Shown one piece after another: positions 1 to 5,960 of a DNA stretch of 12,276 nucleotides. Location of the stretch: contig WFYB01000064.1 of the NCBI GenBank assembly GCA_015490315.1, positions 1 through 12,276 of the forward strand, in the 5' to 3' direction. The notes beneath the pieces were generated by a model. That model had not been told where the DNA came from, ran no database searches, and was given only the letters and a program-made list of their open reading frames with translations. Position 1 is the first letter of the stretch, and each line of letters opens with the position of its first letter. Source of the stretch: Sulfurovum sp. (GTDB lineage Bacteria > Campylobacterota > Campylobacteria > Campylobacterales > Sulfurovaceae). Position numbers and translations under genes: made by a program.

Positions 1-64
1 CGGTACCCGGAAAGGTACGCACCCTTAGCAGGGGTGTGGTTTCAGCCAACTCACCCACGTCTCC
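1..64 (-). tRNA. tRNA-Ser(GCU), 3' part cut by window edge
   Basis: Read on the minus strand, the 5' end is at 64 with acceptor strand GGAGACG (64-58), then U8 and G9 and a type II D-arm. A five-pair anticodon stem CACCC/GGGUG (36-32 with 24-20) encloses the loop CUGCUAA. The anticodon GCU (29-27) reads the serine codons AGC and AGU. After the anticodon stem comes the start of a long variable arm (GUACC...GGUAC), as expected for tRNA-Ser. The T-arm, 3' acceptor strand and CCA end lie outside the window. Its promoter -10 is at 83-88. The gene lies 58 bp beyond the stop codon of the diguanylate cyclase and on the same strand. Confidence 0.93.
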
Positions 65-82
65 AGATCATTTGTGGGTGAG

Positions 83-88
83 ATTATA
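83..88 (-). promoter_or_regulatory. -10 box of tRNA-Ser
   Basis: A perfect TATAAT on the minus strand (88 to 83) places the transcription start near 76, about 12 nt before the mature tRNA 5' end. No convincing TTGACA lies 16-18 bp upstream, as is usual for Campylobacterota promoters. The motif sits between the diguanylate cyclase stop and the tRNA, so the tRNA need not depend on read-through from the operon. Confidence 0.6.
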
Positions 89-122
89 ATCCAATTGGCT
101 TAAATCAGAGCTTAAAAAAACT

Positions 123-1325
123 TTATTTTTCTAACTTTTCTCTCTTTTTAAATATCACTCTATTTTTGCCGTTATCCTTGGCTTTGTAGAGGGCTTTGTC
201 TGCTCGCTGCAGCATACTGTCCACATCATCCCCCTCTTCTCGCCATGCTACACCGAAACTTGCAGTAAGGTGCCCTATCGTTTCAAAATGATGCTCATCA
301 ATACGCTGACGAATACTCTCCACTCTACTCAATGCTTTTTCAATATCATCGATCTTGATCCCAAGCAAAAACTCCTCCCCACCCCATCTTGCGACCAGAT
401 CATCATCACGGATACTCTCTTTCAAAAGTGTCGCAAACTCTTTGAGTACCTTGTCACCCACAGGATGTCCGTAGGTATCGTTGACCCCTTTGAAATCATC
501 GATATCTATGACACTTAAAGCAAAAGGAACCTGCTGCTTCAAAAGCCGCTGGAGCCTCTGGTCAAAAAACTTTTTGCGCATCAGCCCTGTCAGGGTATCA
601 TACTCCACTTCTGCCTCAAGACTTTTCTGTTTTTGATAGATGTCAGTCACCTTCGAAAGAGTAAAGAGGTGATGTACCGGATCGAGTGGTGTCGCTTCTA
701 TCATAAAGGTGTCATCATCAATTGTCACATGCTTCTCATGGGTCTGGACATAGTGATAGAGATCCTCATAACTCTCCAACTCATCTGATATCTTTTTATA
801 AAGTTTTAAATTTTCCTCTTGCAGTTTTTGATTGTTTTCAATTTTAAGATACTCAAGGAATTGTTTATTGGCAAATGCGATATGATCCTGATTGTCGGTG
901 ACAAATATCAAGGTATTCTGTCCGTCAATAATCTTCTGGAGTGTATCAGAGAGAAGCAGTGTCTTATTGCTGTACTGTAGAGCCTCCTGCTGCGCCTTGG
1001 TAATCTCTGTGATATTATGCAGAAGTACCAGCGCTTTTTCATGATCGTAGTGATCCACATAGATATTGAAATAGAAGTTCTCTTTTTGCACTGTTTTAAG
1101 GCTCAAAGCGTTTTCCGTTTTTTCAAAAACCTTCGCGATATCCTCTTCCAAACCGACAAGCTCCGGCAGATAATCCCGGATATCACTCCCCTCGGCAGGA
1201 ATAGCATTGAGAAACTGCATCACCCCCAGCGAGACATGTACGATCTTCAACTCTTTGTCTATCAAGAGATATTCAAAGACATTTTTGGAGAGTATCGCAT
1301 TGAGTACGATCTGTATATTTTTCAT
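123..1325 (-). CDS. PAS-PAS-GGDEF diguanylate cyclase
   Basis: Soluble 400-residue protein predicted to make cyclic di-GMP from two GTP. Residues 1-105 look like an N-terminal PAS-type sensor and about 128-230 like a second PAS domain; neither shows an obvious cofactor ligand. The GGDEF domain runs from about 238 to 393. It starts with the DTLTGL motif, carries metal- and GTP-binding DIDDFK and NDTYGH, and has an active site GGEEF at 315-319. An inhibitory I-site RxxD (R306, D309) sits nine residues before the first active-site Gly, the spacing known from PleD, so product inhibition is expected. There is no membrane segment and no EAL domain. It is the last gene of the operon. Its ATG overlaps the GTPase stop by 4 bp (ATGA), which suggests translational coupling. 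Enzyme class is near certain; the sensed signal is unknown. Confidence 0.95.
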   Translation of the reverse strand: MKNIQIVLNAILSKNVFEYLLIDKELKIVHVSLGVMQFLNAIPAEGSDIRDYLPELVGLEEDIAKVFEKTENALSLKTVQKENFYFNIYVDHYDHEKALVLLHNITEITKAQQEALQYSNKTLLLSDTLQKIIDGQNTLIFVTDNQDHIAFANKQFLEYLKIENNQKLQEENLKLYKKISDELESYEDLYHYVQTHEKHVTIDDDTFMIEATPLDPVHHLFTLSKVTDIYQKQKSLEAEVEYDTLTGLMRKKFFDQRLQRLLKQQVPFALSVIDIDDFKGVNDTYGHPVGDKVLKEFATLLKESIRDDDLVARWGGEEFLLGIKIDDIEKALSRVESIRQRIDEHHFETIGHLTASFGVAWREEGDDVDSMLQRADKALYKAKDNGKNRVIFKKREKLEK

Positions 1326-1798
1326 CCAAGCATCCTTCTTGCCAATGTTTCAAAAAGCGCTTCGACATTCATATCCTCTTTGGCGGAGGTGAGAAAATCG
1401 GTACTCTCTAATGCAAAATTCTTTTGTTGTACCGGAGTAAGCAGGTCTGCTTTATTGTAGGCGGTGACATAAGCTGCATCCGGATTGACGCTCTGGAAAT
1501 CCTCTATATGTACGGCAAGATGTTCGATCGTCTCTTCCCTGCCGACATCTGCGACAAAGATCGCGCCGCTGGCACCCCTAAAATAACTTTGGGGAATTCT
1601 TTTTTGCGGTGTTGCCCCCTCTATATCCCAGATAAGAAGCTCATAGGCTTCACCATCAAGTGTGATCTGTTTTTTGGAGATTTTTACCCCGATAGTCGTC
1701 AGATAACTGTCATCAAAACTGTTGTCGACATATCGGCGGATCAAACTCGTCTTCCCAACGTGAAAATCCCCCATAAGAAGTATCTTTTTTCGTATCAT
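1322..1798 (-). CDS. Rab/Ras-like small GTPase
   Basis: A 158-residue stand-alone G domain. G1 P-loop is GDFHVGKTS (10-18), switch I Thr is in TTIG (34-37), G3 is WDIEG (57-61), G4 is NKAD (115-118) and G5 is TSAK (137-140). Together these give GTP and Mg binding like eukaryotic Rab proteins and bacterial MglA-type GTPases. The residue after the G3 Gly, Gln in Ras and Rab (DTAGQE), is Ala62 here. Intrinsic hydrolysis may therefore be slow and need a partner, or use another residue such as Gln65 or Gln70. There is no C-terminal Cys for lipidation and no membrane segment. Its ATG overlaps the stop of the OmpA-domain gene, and its stop overlaps the start of the diguanylate cyclase, each by 4 bp. 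The family call is secure; the effector is unknown. The upstream protein carries a roadblock-like region that could be its regulator. Confidence 0.93.
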   Translation of the reverse strand: MIRKKILLMGDFHVGKTSLIRRYVDNSFDDSYLTTIGVKISKKQITLDGEAYELLIWDIEGATPQKRIPQSYFRGASGAIFVADVGREETIEHLAVHIEDFQSVNPDAAYVTAYNKADLLTPVQQKNFALESTDFLTSAKEDMNVEALFETLARRMLG

Positions 1799-3720
1799 TT
1801 TGCGCTTCTTTTTATCATATCTACTATTTTTTTATCATTGAGCTCAAATTTTAGCTTAATTCGTCTTGATGCCTCTTTGTCCTCTTTGCCGTTGCGGATC
1901 ACAGGACGGCTCTCGCCAAGTCCCTTTGCCGTTATCATGGATGCAACACCATACTGCTTTGTGGCAGGCTCACTCAGCAATGCTTCCTGGATCGCTTTGG
2001 CACGATCCAAAGAGAGTATTTGGTTGTCTTCTGCATCACCTGAACTGTCAGTATACCCTTCTATCACAAACCCTTTGACAAAGGGTCTGATCTCCGGATC
2101 TCCCAACAAAACAGAGAGATAGGTGGCAAAATGGGCTTTCACCATGGGCAAAGCTTCCGTTTTCGGCTTTGACTCTCCCGCTTCAAAAAGACGTTTATTG
2201 CTGAAATCCAACGATCCGTCAGGCTGCAAGGAGCCATCCCTGCCCAACGCATTTTCAAGCCGCTGATATATATATGTACGTGTATCTGCCAGTGACTTCA
2301 CTCGAGCAAGCTTTTGATTGCTCTGGCTGTATCGCTTCTCAAGCTGATTGAGTTGTTTCTCCATCTTCTCAAGAGCTTGTGACATCTCTTGGATTTTCGA
2401 CGAGATAGTATCTTCTGATTGTGTCAAAATCGTCTGCTTTTGGACAAGCGTCGATATTTTCCGATCCAGAAGCTCTACAGGCAGATGTGTACGGTCTTCG
2501 ATCTTCTTGCCGCTTTTCTCCTGCAACAATTTTTTGACTCTATAGAGCCCTTCAAGAGAGTTGAGATCTCCTCTGATCACCAGCCGGTCATCCTCCTCTT
2601 CCAGAGTCACATGCTCTCCGCTCTTGCGACTGATCTCCTGCTCCAGCAGATAGAGATCATATCTTTTTTTGGCACTATATCCGGCATACCCCAAAATCAG
2701 CAGCGCCAAAAGCCAGAAGAGATACTTCGCGGGATTGCTTCTGGCTGTATCATTATCTTTCCCCTGTAAGTTAGGATTCTCTCCAGATAGAAAGTGTTTC
2801 ATCTCCTCCTGGATCTTCTGGATCTCTTCGGCACGATCATCCCCCTCAAAGCGTTGAAAAAAATCACTGTAGTTTCTGATCAGTGTTGCGAAAAATGCAT
2901 TGATACGAGCGCGCTGTTCATGATCGGGCTCTGCATCGAGAAAGGCAATCATATAGACCGATCCGGCACTTTCGATATAGAGTGTCGCATTACCGTAGCT
3001 GAGGAGTTGTACTTCAGAGGGGCTTTCGTTGTGCTCTATCCAGTCATTGACAAAGTCTTTGATCGCACTTGCCATAGAAGCGACCATATGAGGATCATCG
3101 ATCTCTTTCTCTTCGATATGCGCTTCGGTGATCAAAAGTCCCGTATCTTTCTGGATCACAAAGAGTGATTCTATCTTGGCATCAGCAGCCTCTTCAAGCA
3201 GAAGCTCGCTTTCACTCACACCGGTCAGTTTGGCTTTTGCCTTGCGTTTGTAGCGTTCAAAGGAGAGTCCATCCTCGATCTTGGCATTGATACTCTCCAT
3301 CATTTCTGCGATCGCATTGCTGACATATTTGGAGATCATACTGCCCATGATCGGATAGAGCGCATCGACCATTTTGTCTTTGTTGTCCGCGATCTCTTTT
3401 GCAATAGCAGGCGAGATCACACGCTGAAGGGATCGGCTGAGTGAAGATAGGTCTTGATCGGCACTTTTGGTGATGATCTGGGCAAGATACTCTGCGAGGA
3501 TATCCAGAGTTCTTGCCTCTTTTTGCTGCAGTTTCTGCAGTAACAGATCATCAAACAGCGGCAGCAGCTTCTCCTTGATCGTCTCGGGATCATATGACTC
3601 AAACTCCAGCGTCTGCAGCTTTGATGCCAGTGCTTCTATCTGTGCGAGCTCATCCTCAAGCAGCAGATGCTTGAGCCTTTCGAGCTCTGATGTGTCATTT
3701 TTCAGGTTGCTTGCCCTCAT
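1795..3720 (-). CDS. Membrane-anchored roadblock-like / OmpA-domain protein
   Basis: A 641-residue protein with one clear membrane span at 333-349, flanked by Lys350-Lys351-Arg352 on the C-terminal side. Residues 1-180 are helical and charged. Residues about 183-288 alternate strands and helices (IQKDTGLLIT, a helix around 212-228, then LYIESAGSVYMIAFL) in a pattern that resembles the Roadblock/LC7 fold found in MglB-type GTPase regulators; this is inference. After the membrane come a small alpha/beta region resembling BON (about 362-407, weak), a coiled coil (430-475) and an OmpA-type peptidoglycan-binding domain (about 505-626). That last domain has GYTDSSG and LSLDRA motifs. Asp558 and Arg573 are spaced as the two diaminopimelate-contacting residues of OmpA. 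The likely topology is N-terminus in the cytoplasm and OmpA domain in the periplasm, despite the basic residues on the outer side. The start overlaps the previous gene by 26 bp and lacks a good SD, so coupling is likely. Confidence 0.85.
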   Translation of the reverse strand: MRASNLKNDTSELERLKHLLLEDELAQIEALASKLQTLEFESYDPETIKEKLLPLFDDLLLQKLQQKEARTLDILAEYLAQIITKSADQDLSSLSRSLQRVISPAIAKEIADNKDKMVDALYPIMGSMISKYVSNAIAEMMESINAKIEDGLSFERYKRKAKAKLTGVSESELLLEEAADAKIESLFVIQKDTGLLITEAHIEEKEIDDPHMVASMASAIKDFVNDWIEHNESPSEVQLLSYGNATLYIESAGSVYMIAFLDAEPDHEQRARINAFFATLIRNYSDFFQRFEGDDRAEEIQKIQEEMKHFLSGENPNLQGKDNDTARSNPAKYLFWLLALLILGYAGYSAKKRYDLYLLEQEISRKSGEHVTLEEEDDRLVIRGDLNSLEGLYRVKKLLQEKSGKKIEDRTHLPVELLDRKISTLVQKQTILTQSEDTISSKIQEMSQALEKMEKQLNQLEKRYSQSNQKLARVKSLADTRTYIYQRLENALGRDGSLQPDGSLDFSNKRLFEAGESKPKTEALPMVKAHFATYLSVLLGDPEIRPFVKGFVIEGYTDSSGDAEDNQILSLDRAKAIQEALLSEPATKQYGVASMITAKGLGESRPVIRNGKEDKEASRRIKLKFELNDKKIVDMIKRSAK

Positions 3721-4243
3721 TCATCAGTGTGTTTATATCTGTTCCCTGAATCTTCATCGCAACATCGAGCAGCATCTGTGCCATCGAATCTCTCGAGAGT
3801 TTCTCATCTCCCAGAGATGCCATACCTTTTTGCAGTGCATCTTCGATCTCAGATTTCATCGTCTGCATACGCTCCTGCATCTTTGCATTCTCGTCTGCTA
3901 TATTCTCTTTCATGATCTTGAGCTTGGTGGCAAATTCATCTTTCTGATTCTCAAGCTGCAGTTGCAGGCTCTCATCGGTCGTATCGATCAGTTCTTTAAG
4001 TTTTGTACGTTCTCTTTGTGTCGTGCCAGCAAGGTTGTCGATCTTCTTCTCGAGTGCTTCGAGTGCACGTTCGGTCTCTTTTTGCAGTTTGCTGTGGGAT
4101 TCCTGGAACGCTTTGCTGATCTTCTCTTCTACGCTGCGGAGTGTCTCCTCCAGTTTACTGAACTTCTCTTCAAACTCTTTGATCTGTGATCCGAAAATAA
4201 GATCTCTGATCTGGTCTACATTATTGACGTTTTTATCTGACAT
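3695..4243 (-). CDS. Coiled-coil protein, first gene of the GTPase operon
   Basis: A 182-residue soluble, highly charged protein of unknown function. Residues about 15-140 show near-continuous heptad patterns rich in Glu, Lys and Leu, as expected for a long coiled coil. The C-terminal part (about 145-175) is a shorter helical region ending in a polar tail. There is no signal peptide, membrane span or catalytic motif. The start is supported by AAAGAGG about 8 nt upstream of the ATG. It is the first open frame after the c-di-GMP-I riboswitch leader, and its 3' end overlaps the OmpA-domain gene by 26 bp. A scaffold or adaptor between the GTPase and the membrane protein is a reasonable guess from context only. 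Confidence 0.85.
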   Translation of the reverse strand: MSDKNVNNVDQIRDLIFGSQIKEFEEKFSKLEETLRSVEEKISKAFQESHSKLQKETERALEALEKKIDNLAGTTQRERTKLKELIDTTDESLQLQLENQKDEFATKLKIMKENIADENAKMQERMQTMKSEIEDALQKGMASLGDEKLSRDSMAQMLLDVAMKIQGTDINTLMNEGKQPEK

Positions 4244-4283
4244 TAGTGCCTCTTTTATATTAAATTTTGCAATTGGAAAACGG

Positions 4284-4301
4284 GGTTTGATGCATGCAAC
4301 C
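4284..4301 (-). promoter_or_regulatory. Possible expression platform hairpin of the riboswitch
   Basis: On the minus strand GGUUG (4301-4297) can pair with CAAACC (4289-4284, one bulged A) around a seven-base loop. It is followed after CCG by UUUU. This hairpin uses the conserved GGUUGC of the aptamer 3' side, so it and the ligand-bound aptamer exclude each other. If it acts as a weak terminator, ligand binding would turn the operon on. The U-run is short, so the sign is uncertain. Confidence 0.4.
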
Positions 4302-4362
4302 TGGCGATCTGCATGAGACCCATGGCTTTCCGTCCTTATTTCGCAATAAGTTTGGCGTTAAC
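4290..4362 (-). ncRNA. Cyclic-di-GMP-I (GEMM-I) riboswitch aptamer
   Basis: Read on the minus strand, the leader follows the GEMM-I layout. GCCAAAC (4356-4350) leads into a six-pair stem (4350-4345 with 4340-4335) closed by the GNRA tetraloop GCGA. Then come GGACGGAAAGCC (4335-4324, consensus GGACGCAAAGCC), AUGGGUCU, a short second hairpin (GGUCU/AGAUC, 4320-4306), and GCCAGGUUGC (4305-4296, consensus GCCnGGUUnCC). Compared with the Vc2 aptamer from memory, the G20 equivalent is G (4356) and the A47 equivalent is A (4329), as in c-di-GMP rather than cGAMP binders. The G21-C46 pair appears swapped to C-G (4355, 4330). It lies just downstream of a -10 box and about 50 nt before the first gene. 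The match is by eye; a covariance-model search was not run. Confidence 0.8.
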
Positions 4363-4372
4363 AATAGTCTGT

Positions 4373-4378
4373 ATTATA
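4373..4378 (-). promoter_or_regulatory. -10 box of the riboswitch-GTPase operon
   Basis: A perfect TATAAT on the minus strand (4378 to 4373) predicts a start near 4366, a few bases before the aptamer begins. This places the whole riboswitch in the 5' leader of the four-gene operon. No clear -35 is visible. Confidence 0.65.
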
Positions 4379-4441
4379 TTACGTAAGTGCATCCATTTTG
4401 CTTATATGGATAGATAACTAAGCTTCTTAGTAGTATGATTC

Positions 4442-4447
4442 TATAAA
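4442..4447 (+). promoter_or_regulatory. -10 box of the 44-residue membrane protein gene
   Basis: TATAAA on the plus strand, about 28 bp before the ATG at 4470, predicts a short leader holding the strong SD AAGGGGGA (4457-4464). It diverges from the riboswitch promoter about 65 bp away. Confidence 0.4.
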
Positions 4448-4469
4448 AATCTCTTCAAGGGGGAATGTC

Positions 4470-4604
4470 ATGTTTCAAAAGCTGGCTCCATTGATCATCC
4501 TGATACTCTTTGCCATCGGTGGCTACTATATGAAAAAAGGCATGGACAACGCGATCCATATGGCAAAACCCAAAAAAGCATCAGAGACTACAACGCAGCC
4601 ATAA
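4470..4604 (+). CDS. Small single-span membrane protein (44 aa)
   Basis: An ATG with a very strong SD (AAGGGGGA ending 5 nt upstream) opens a 44-codon frame. It starts MFQKLAPLIILILFAIGGYY, an N-terminal membrane span at about 6-20, followed by a Lys-rich polar tail (MKKG, AKPKKAS). It is not a clear cleavable signal peptide, because there is no AxA-type site. Its last 17 bp overlap the 3' end of pyrF on the other strand. It is transcribed away from the riboswitch operon from the same intergenic region. I do not recognise the family. The strong SD, good start context and separate -10 box support real translation. Confidence 0.6.
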   Translation: MFQKLAPLIILILFAIGGYYMKKGMDNAIHMAKPKKASETTTQP

Positions 4605-5280
4605 CCCTAAGTATCTCTGCAACTTTGGCACGGGGATCTTCAGAGCGATAGACAGGTCGTCCCACGACCGGAAAGTCCACCCCCTCTTTGGCAGCAAGTT
4701 CCAGTGTCGCGACACGCTGCTGATCGCCTGCATCTTCACCAAAGGGTCTGATACCCGGAGAGAGTGTCAAAAACGATGACGATGTCGCATCCTTGATCGC
4801 CCTGCTCTCAAAGGTGGAGCAGACCACCCCGTCCAGACCGTTTTCGTAGCTCATCCTCGCGAACTGCTCCGCTTTTTCATCGATCCCTTTTTCGTAGATC
4901 ATCCTGAAGCTCTCTTCATCAAAAGAGGTCAACGCCGTCACTGCCAGAACCAATGGACGCTTCTCAAGGTGGGCGAGACGATCCATCACCGTCTGCATCG
5001 CCACTGCACCTGCACTCGCATGGATATTGAACATATCCACATCCAGCTTCGCGATCTCCTCGGCGGCATCCGCCATCGTGTTGGGAATATCGTAGAGTTT
5101 GAGATCGAGAAATATCTTGAAATCAGGATTGATCGCCTTGAGGGATGTTATAAAGGATTTTCCGTCGCGGATATAGGTACGAAAGCCCACTTTAAGCCAA
5201 ATATCCTGATCCTTAAGGGATTCTGCGAGTGCCAAGTTCTCCTCGGCGGAGGGAAGATCGAGTGCTACAACAAGCTGCAT
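4588..5280 (-). CDS. pyrF: Orotidine 5'-phosphate decarboxylase
   Basis: Converts OMP to UMP, the last step of de novo pyrimidine synthesis, in the cytoplasm. The 230-residue TIM-barrel protein has the usual length. The catalytic Lys-Asp-Lys-Asp set is visible: Lys30 in WLKVG, then Asp59, Lys61 and Asp64 in DLKLYDIPNT. Phosphate-binding residues lie in the C-terminal SPGIRP (about 183-188) and VVGRPVY motifs. The start is supported by AAGG upstream and by MQLVVALD, the conserved first strand. It is transcribed alone, divergent from the cyclophilin gene. Its end overlaps the end of the small membrane protein gene by 17 bp. Confidence 0.97.
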   Translation of the reverse strand: MQLVVALDLPSAEENLALAESLKDQDIWLKVGFRTYIRDGKSFITSLKAINPDFKIFLDLKLYDIPNTMADAAEEIAKLDVDMFNIHASAGAVAMQTVMDRLAHLEKRPLVLAVTALTSFDEESFRMIYEKGIDEKAEQFARMSYENGLDGVVCSTFESRAIKDATSSSFLTLSPGIRPFGEDAGDQQRVATLELAAKEGVDFPVVGRPVYRSEDPRAKVAEILRVMAAL

Positions 5281-5302
5281 AGTTTATAACCTTATCTTTT
5301 AG

Positions 5303-5320
5303 TGGTATAATATTATCCTA
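5303..5320. promoter_or_regulatory. Overlapping divergent promoters for pyrF and cyclophilin
   Basis: On the plus strand TATAAT at 5306-5311 fits the cyclophilin gene, with a start near 5319 and SD AAGG about 12 nt before its ATG. On the minus strand GATAAT at 5317-5312 fits pyrF, with a start near 5304. The two -10 boxes are back to back within 12 bp, so polymerase binding for one should hinder the other. Confidence 0.5.
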
Positions 5321-5347
5321 AATTCAATAAACAAGGACTAAACAGAA

Positions 5348-5869
5348 ATGTTCGGTAAAAAATCAAAAAGATATGATATTCCGCAAGATGTGATGGATAC
5401 CTACCAGTATGCCAAGATCAAGACAAACAAAGGGGATATCTGGGTCAAACTCTATGGCGATGATGCACCCAATACTGTAGCAAACTTTGCACACCTTGCC
5501 AATGAAGGGTTCTACGACAACCTCAAGTTTCACCGTGTGATTCCAGGCTTTATGGCACAGGGCGGTTGTCCGCATTCCAAAGACAATCCCGCTATGGCGG
5601 GTACAGGCGGGCCTGACTGGCAGATCGACTGTGAGACAGACACAAGTACGCATCCTCATAGACGCGGTGCTCTCTCCATGGCTCATGCCGGTCCAAACAC
5701 CGGAGGAAGTCAGTTTTTCATCACCTTCGTACCCACACCCCATCTTGACGGCGTACACACTGTATTTGGCGGCATAGAAGAGGATGATACAGAGAGTTTT
5801 ATGGTGCTTGACAAGATCGAGCAGAACGATGATATCGAATCTATTGAAGTAGTAGCTTCCAAGTCATAA
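5348..5869 (+). CDS. ppiB: Cyclophilin-type peptidyl-prolyl isomerase
   Basis: A 173-residue cytoplasmic cyclophilin that interconverts cis and trans peptidyl-proline bonds. It has no signal peptide; the N-terminus MFGKKSKRYD is basic. Active-site residues are present: Arg63 in FHRVIPGF, Phe68/Met69/Gln71 in GFMAQGG, SQFFITF (121-127) and HLDGVHTVFG (132-141). The position that is Trp in cyclosporin-sensitive cyclophilins is His132 here. The C-terminus has an acidic insert-like stretch (about 143-160) and ends soon after. The SD AAGGA is 11 nt upstream of the ATG. A palindromic repeat follows the stop, before nadE. Confidence 0.95.
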   Translation: MFGKKSKRYDIPQDVMDTYQYAKIKTNKGDIWVKLYGDDAPNTVANFAHLANEGFYDNLKFHRVIPGFMAQGGCPHSKDNPAMAGTGGPDWQIDCETDTSTHPHRRGALSMAHAGPNTGGSQFFITFVPTPHLDGVHTVFGGIEEDDTESFMVLDKIEQNDDIESIEVVASKS

Positions 5870-5880
5870 TCATTTATCTT

Positions 5881-5945
5881 GGGCAACCACAAGGGATTGC
5901 CCCTACAATATACATACAGATGTAGGGTGCCCTTTATGGGTACCC
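5881..5945. repeat. Palindromic intergenic repeat between ppiB and nadE
   Basis: The left half (5881-5907) contains a hairpin GGGCAA/TTGCCC followed by CTACA. The right half (5921-5945) starts TGTAGGG, continues TGCCC and ends with the palindrome GGGTACCC. The reverse complement of the right half aligns with the left half with mismatches, so the whole is an imperfect inverted repeat with a short AT spacer. This is the form of dispersed miniature palindromic elements known from many bacterial genomes (memory, not a search). It fills almost the whole gap and may act as a terminator or processing site. Confidence 0.65.
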
Positions 5946-5960
5946 AAAAAAGGAACCCTC

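Noticed and set aside
1424..2122. Long plus-strand open frame (232 codons) antisense to the GTPase and OmpA-domain genes
   Set aside because: It runs opposite two well-supported genes, has no SD or recognisable domain, and its protein lacks family-like patterns.
3467..4189. Long plus-strand open frame (240 codons), Ser/Leu-rich, opposite the coiled-coil gene
   Set aside because: Its low-complexity composition is what results from reading the complement of Glu/Lys/Leu coiled-coil codons; no SD and no motif.
4301..4350. Riboswitch or small RNA on the plus strand
   Set aside because: The GNRA tetraloop and the GEMM core appear only on the minus strand, and the -10 box with the operon start lies on that strand.
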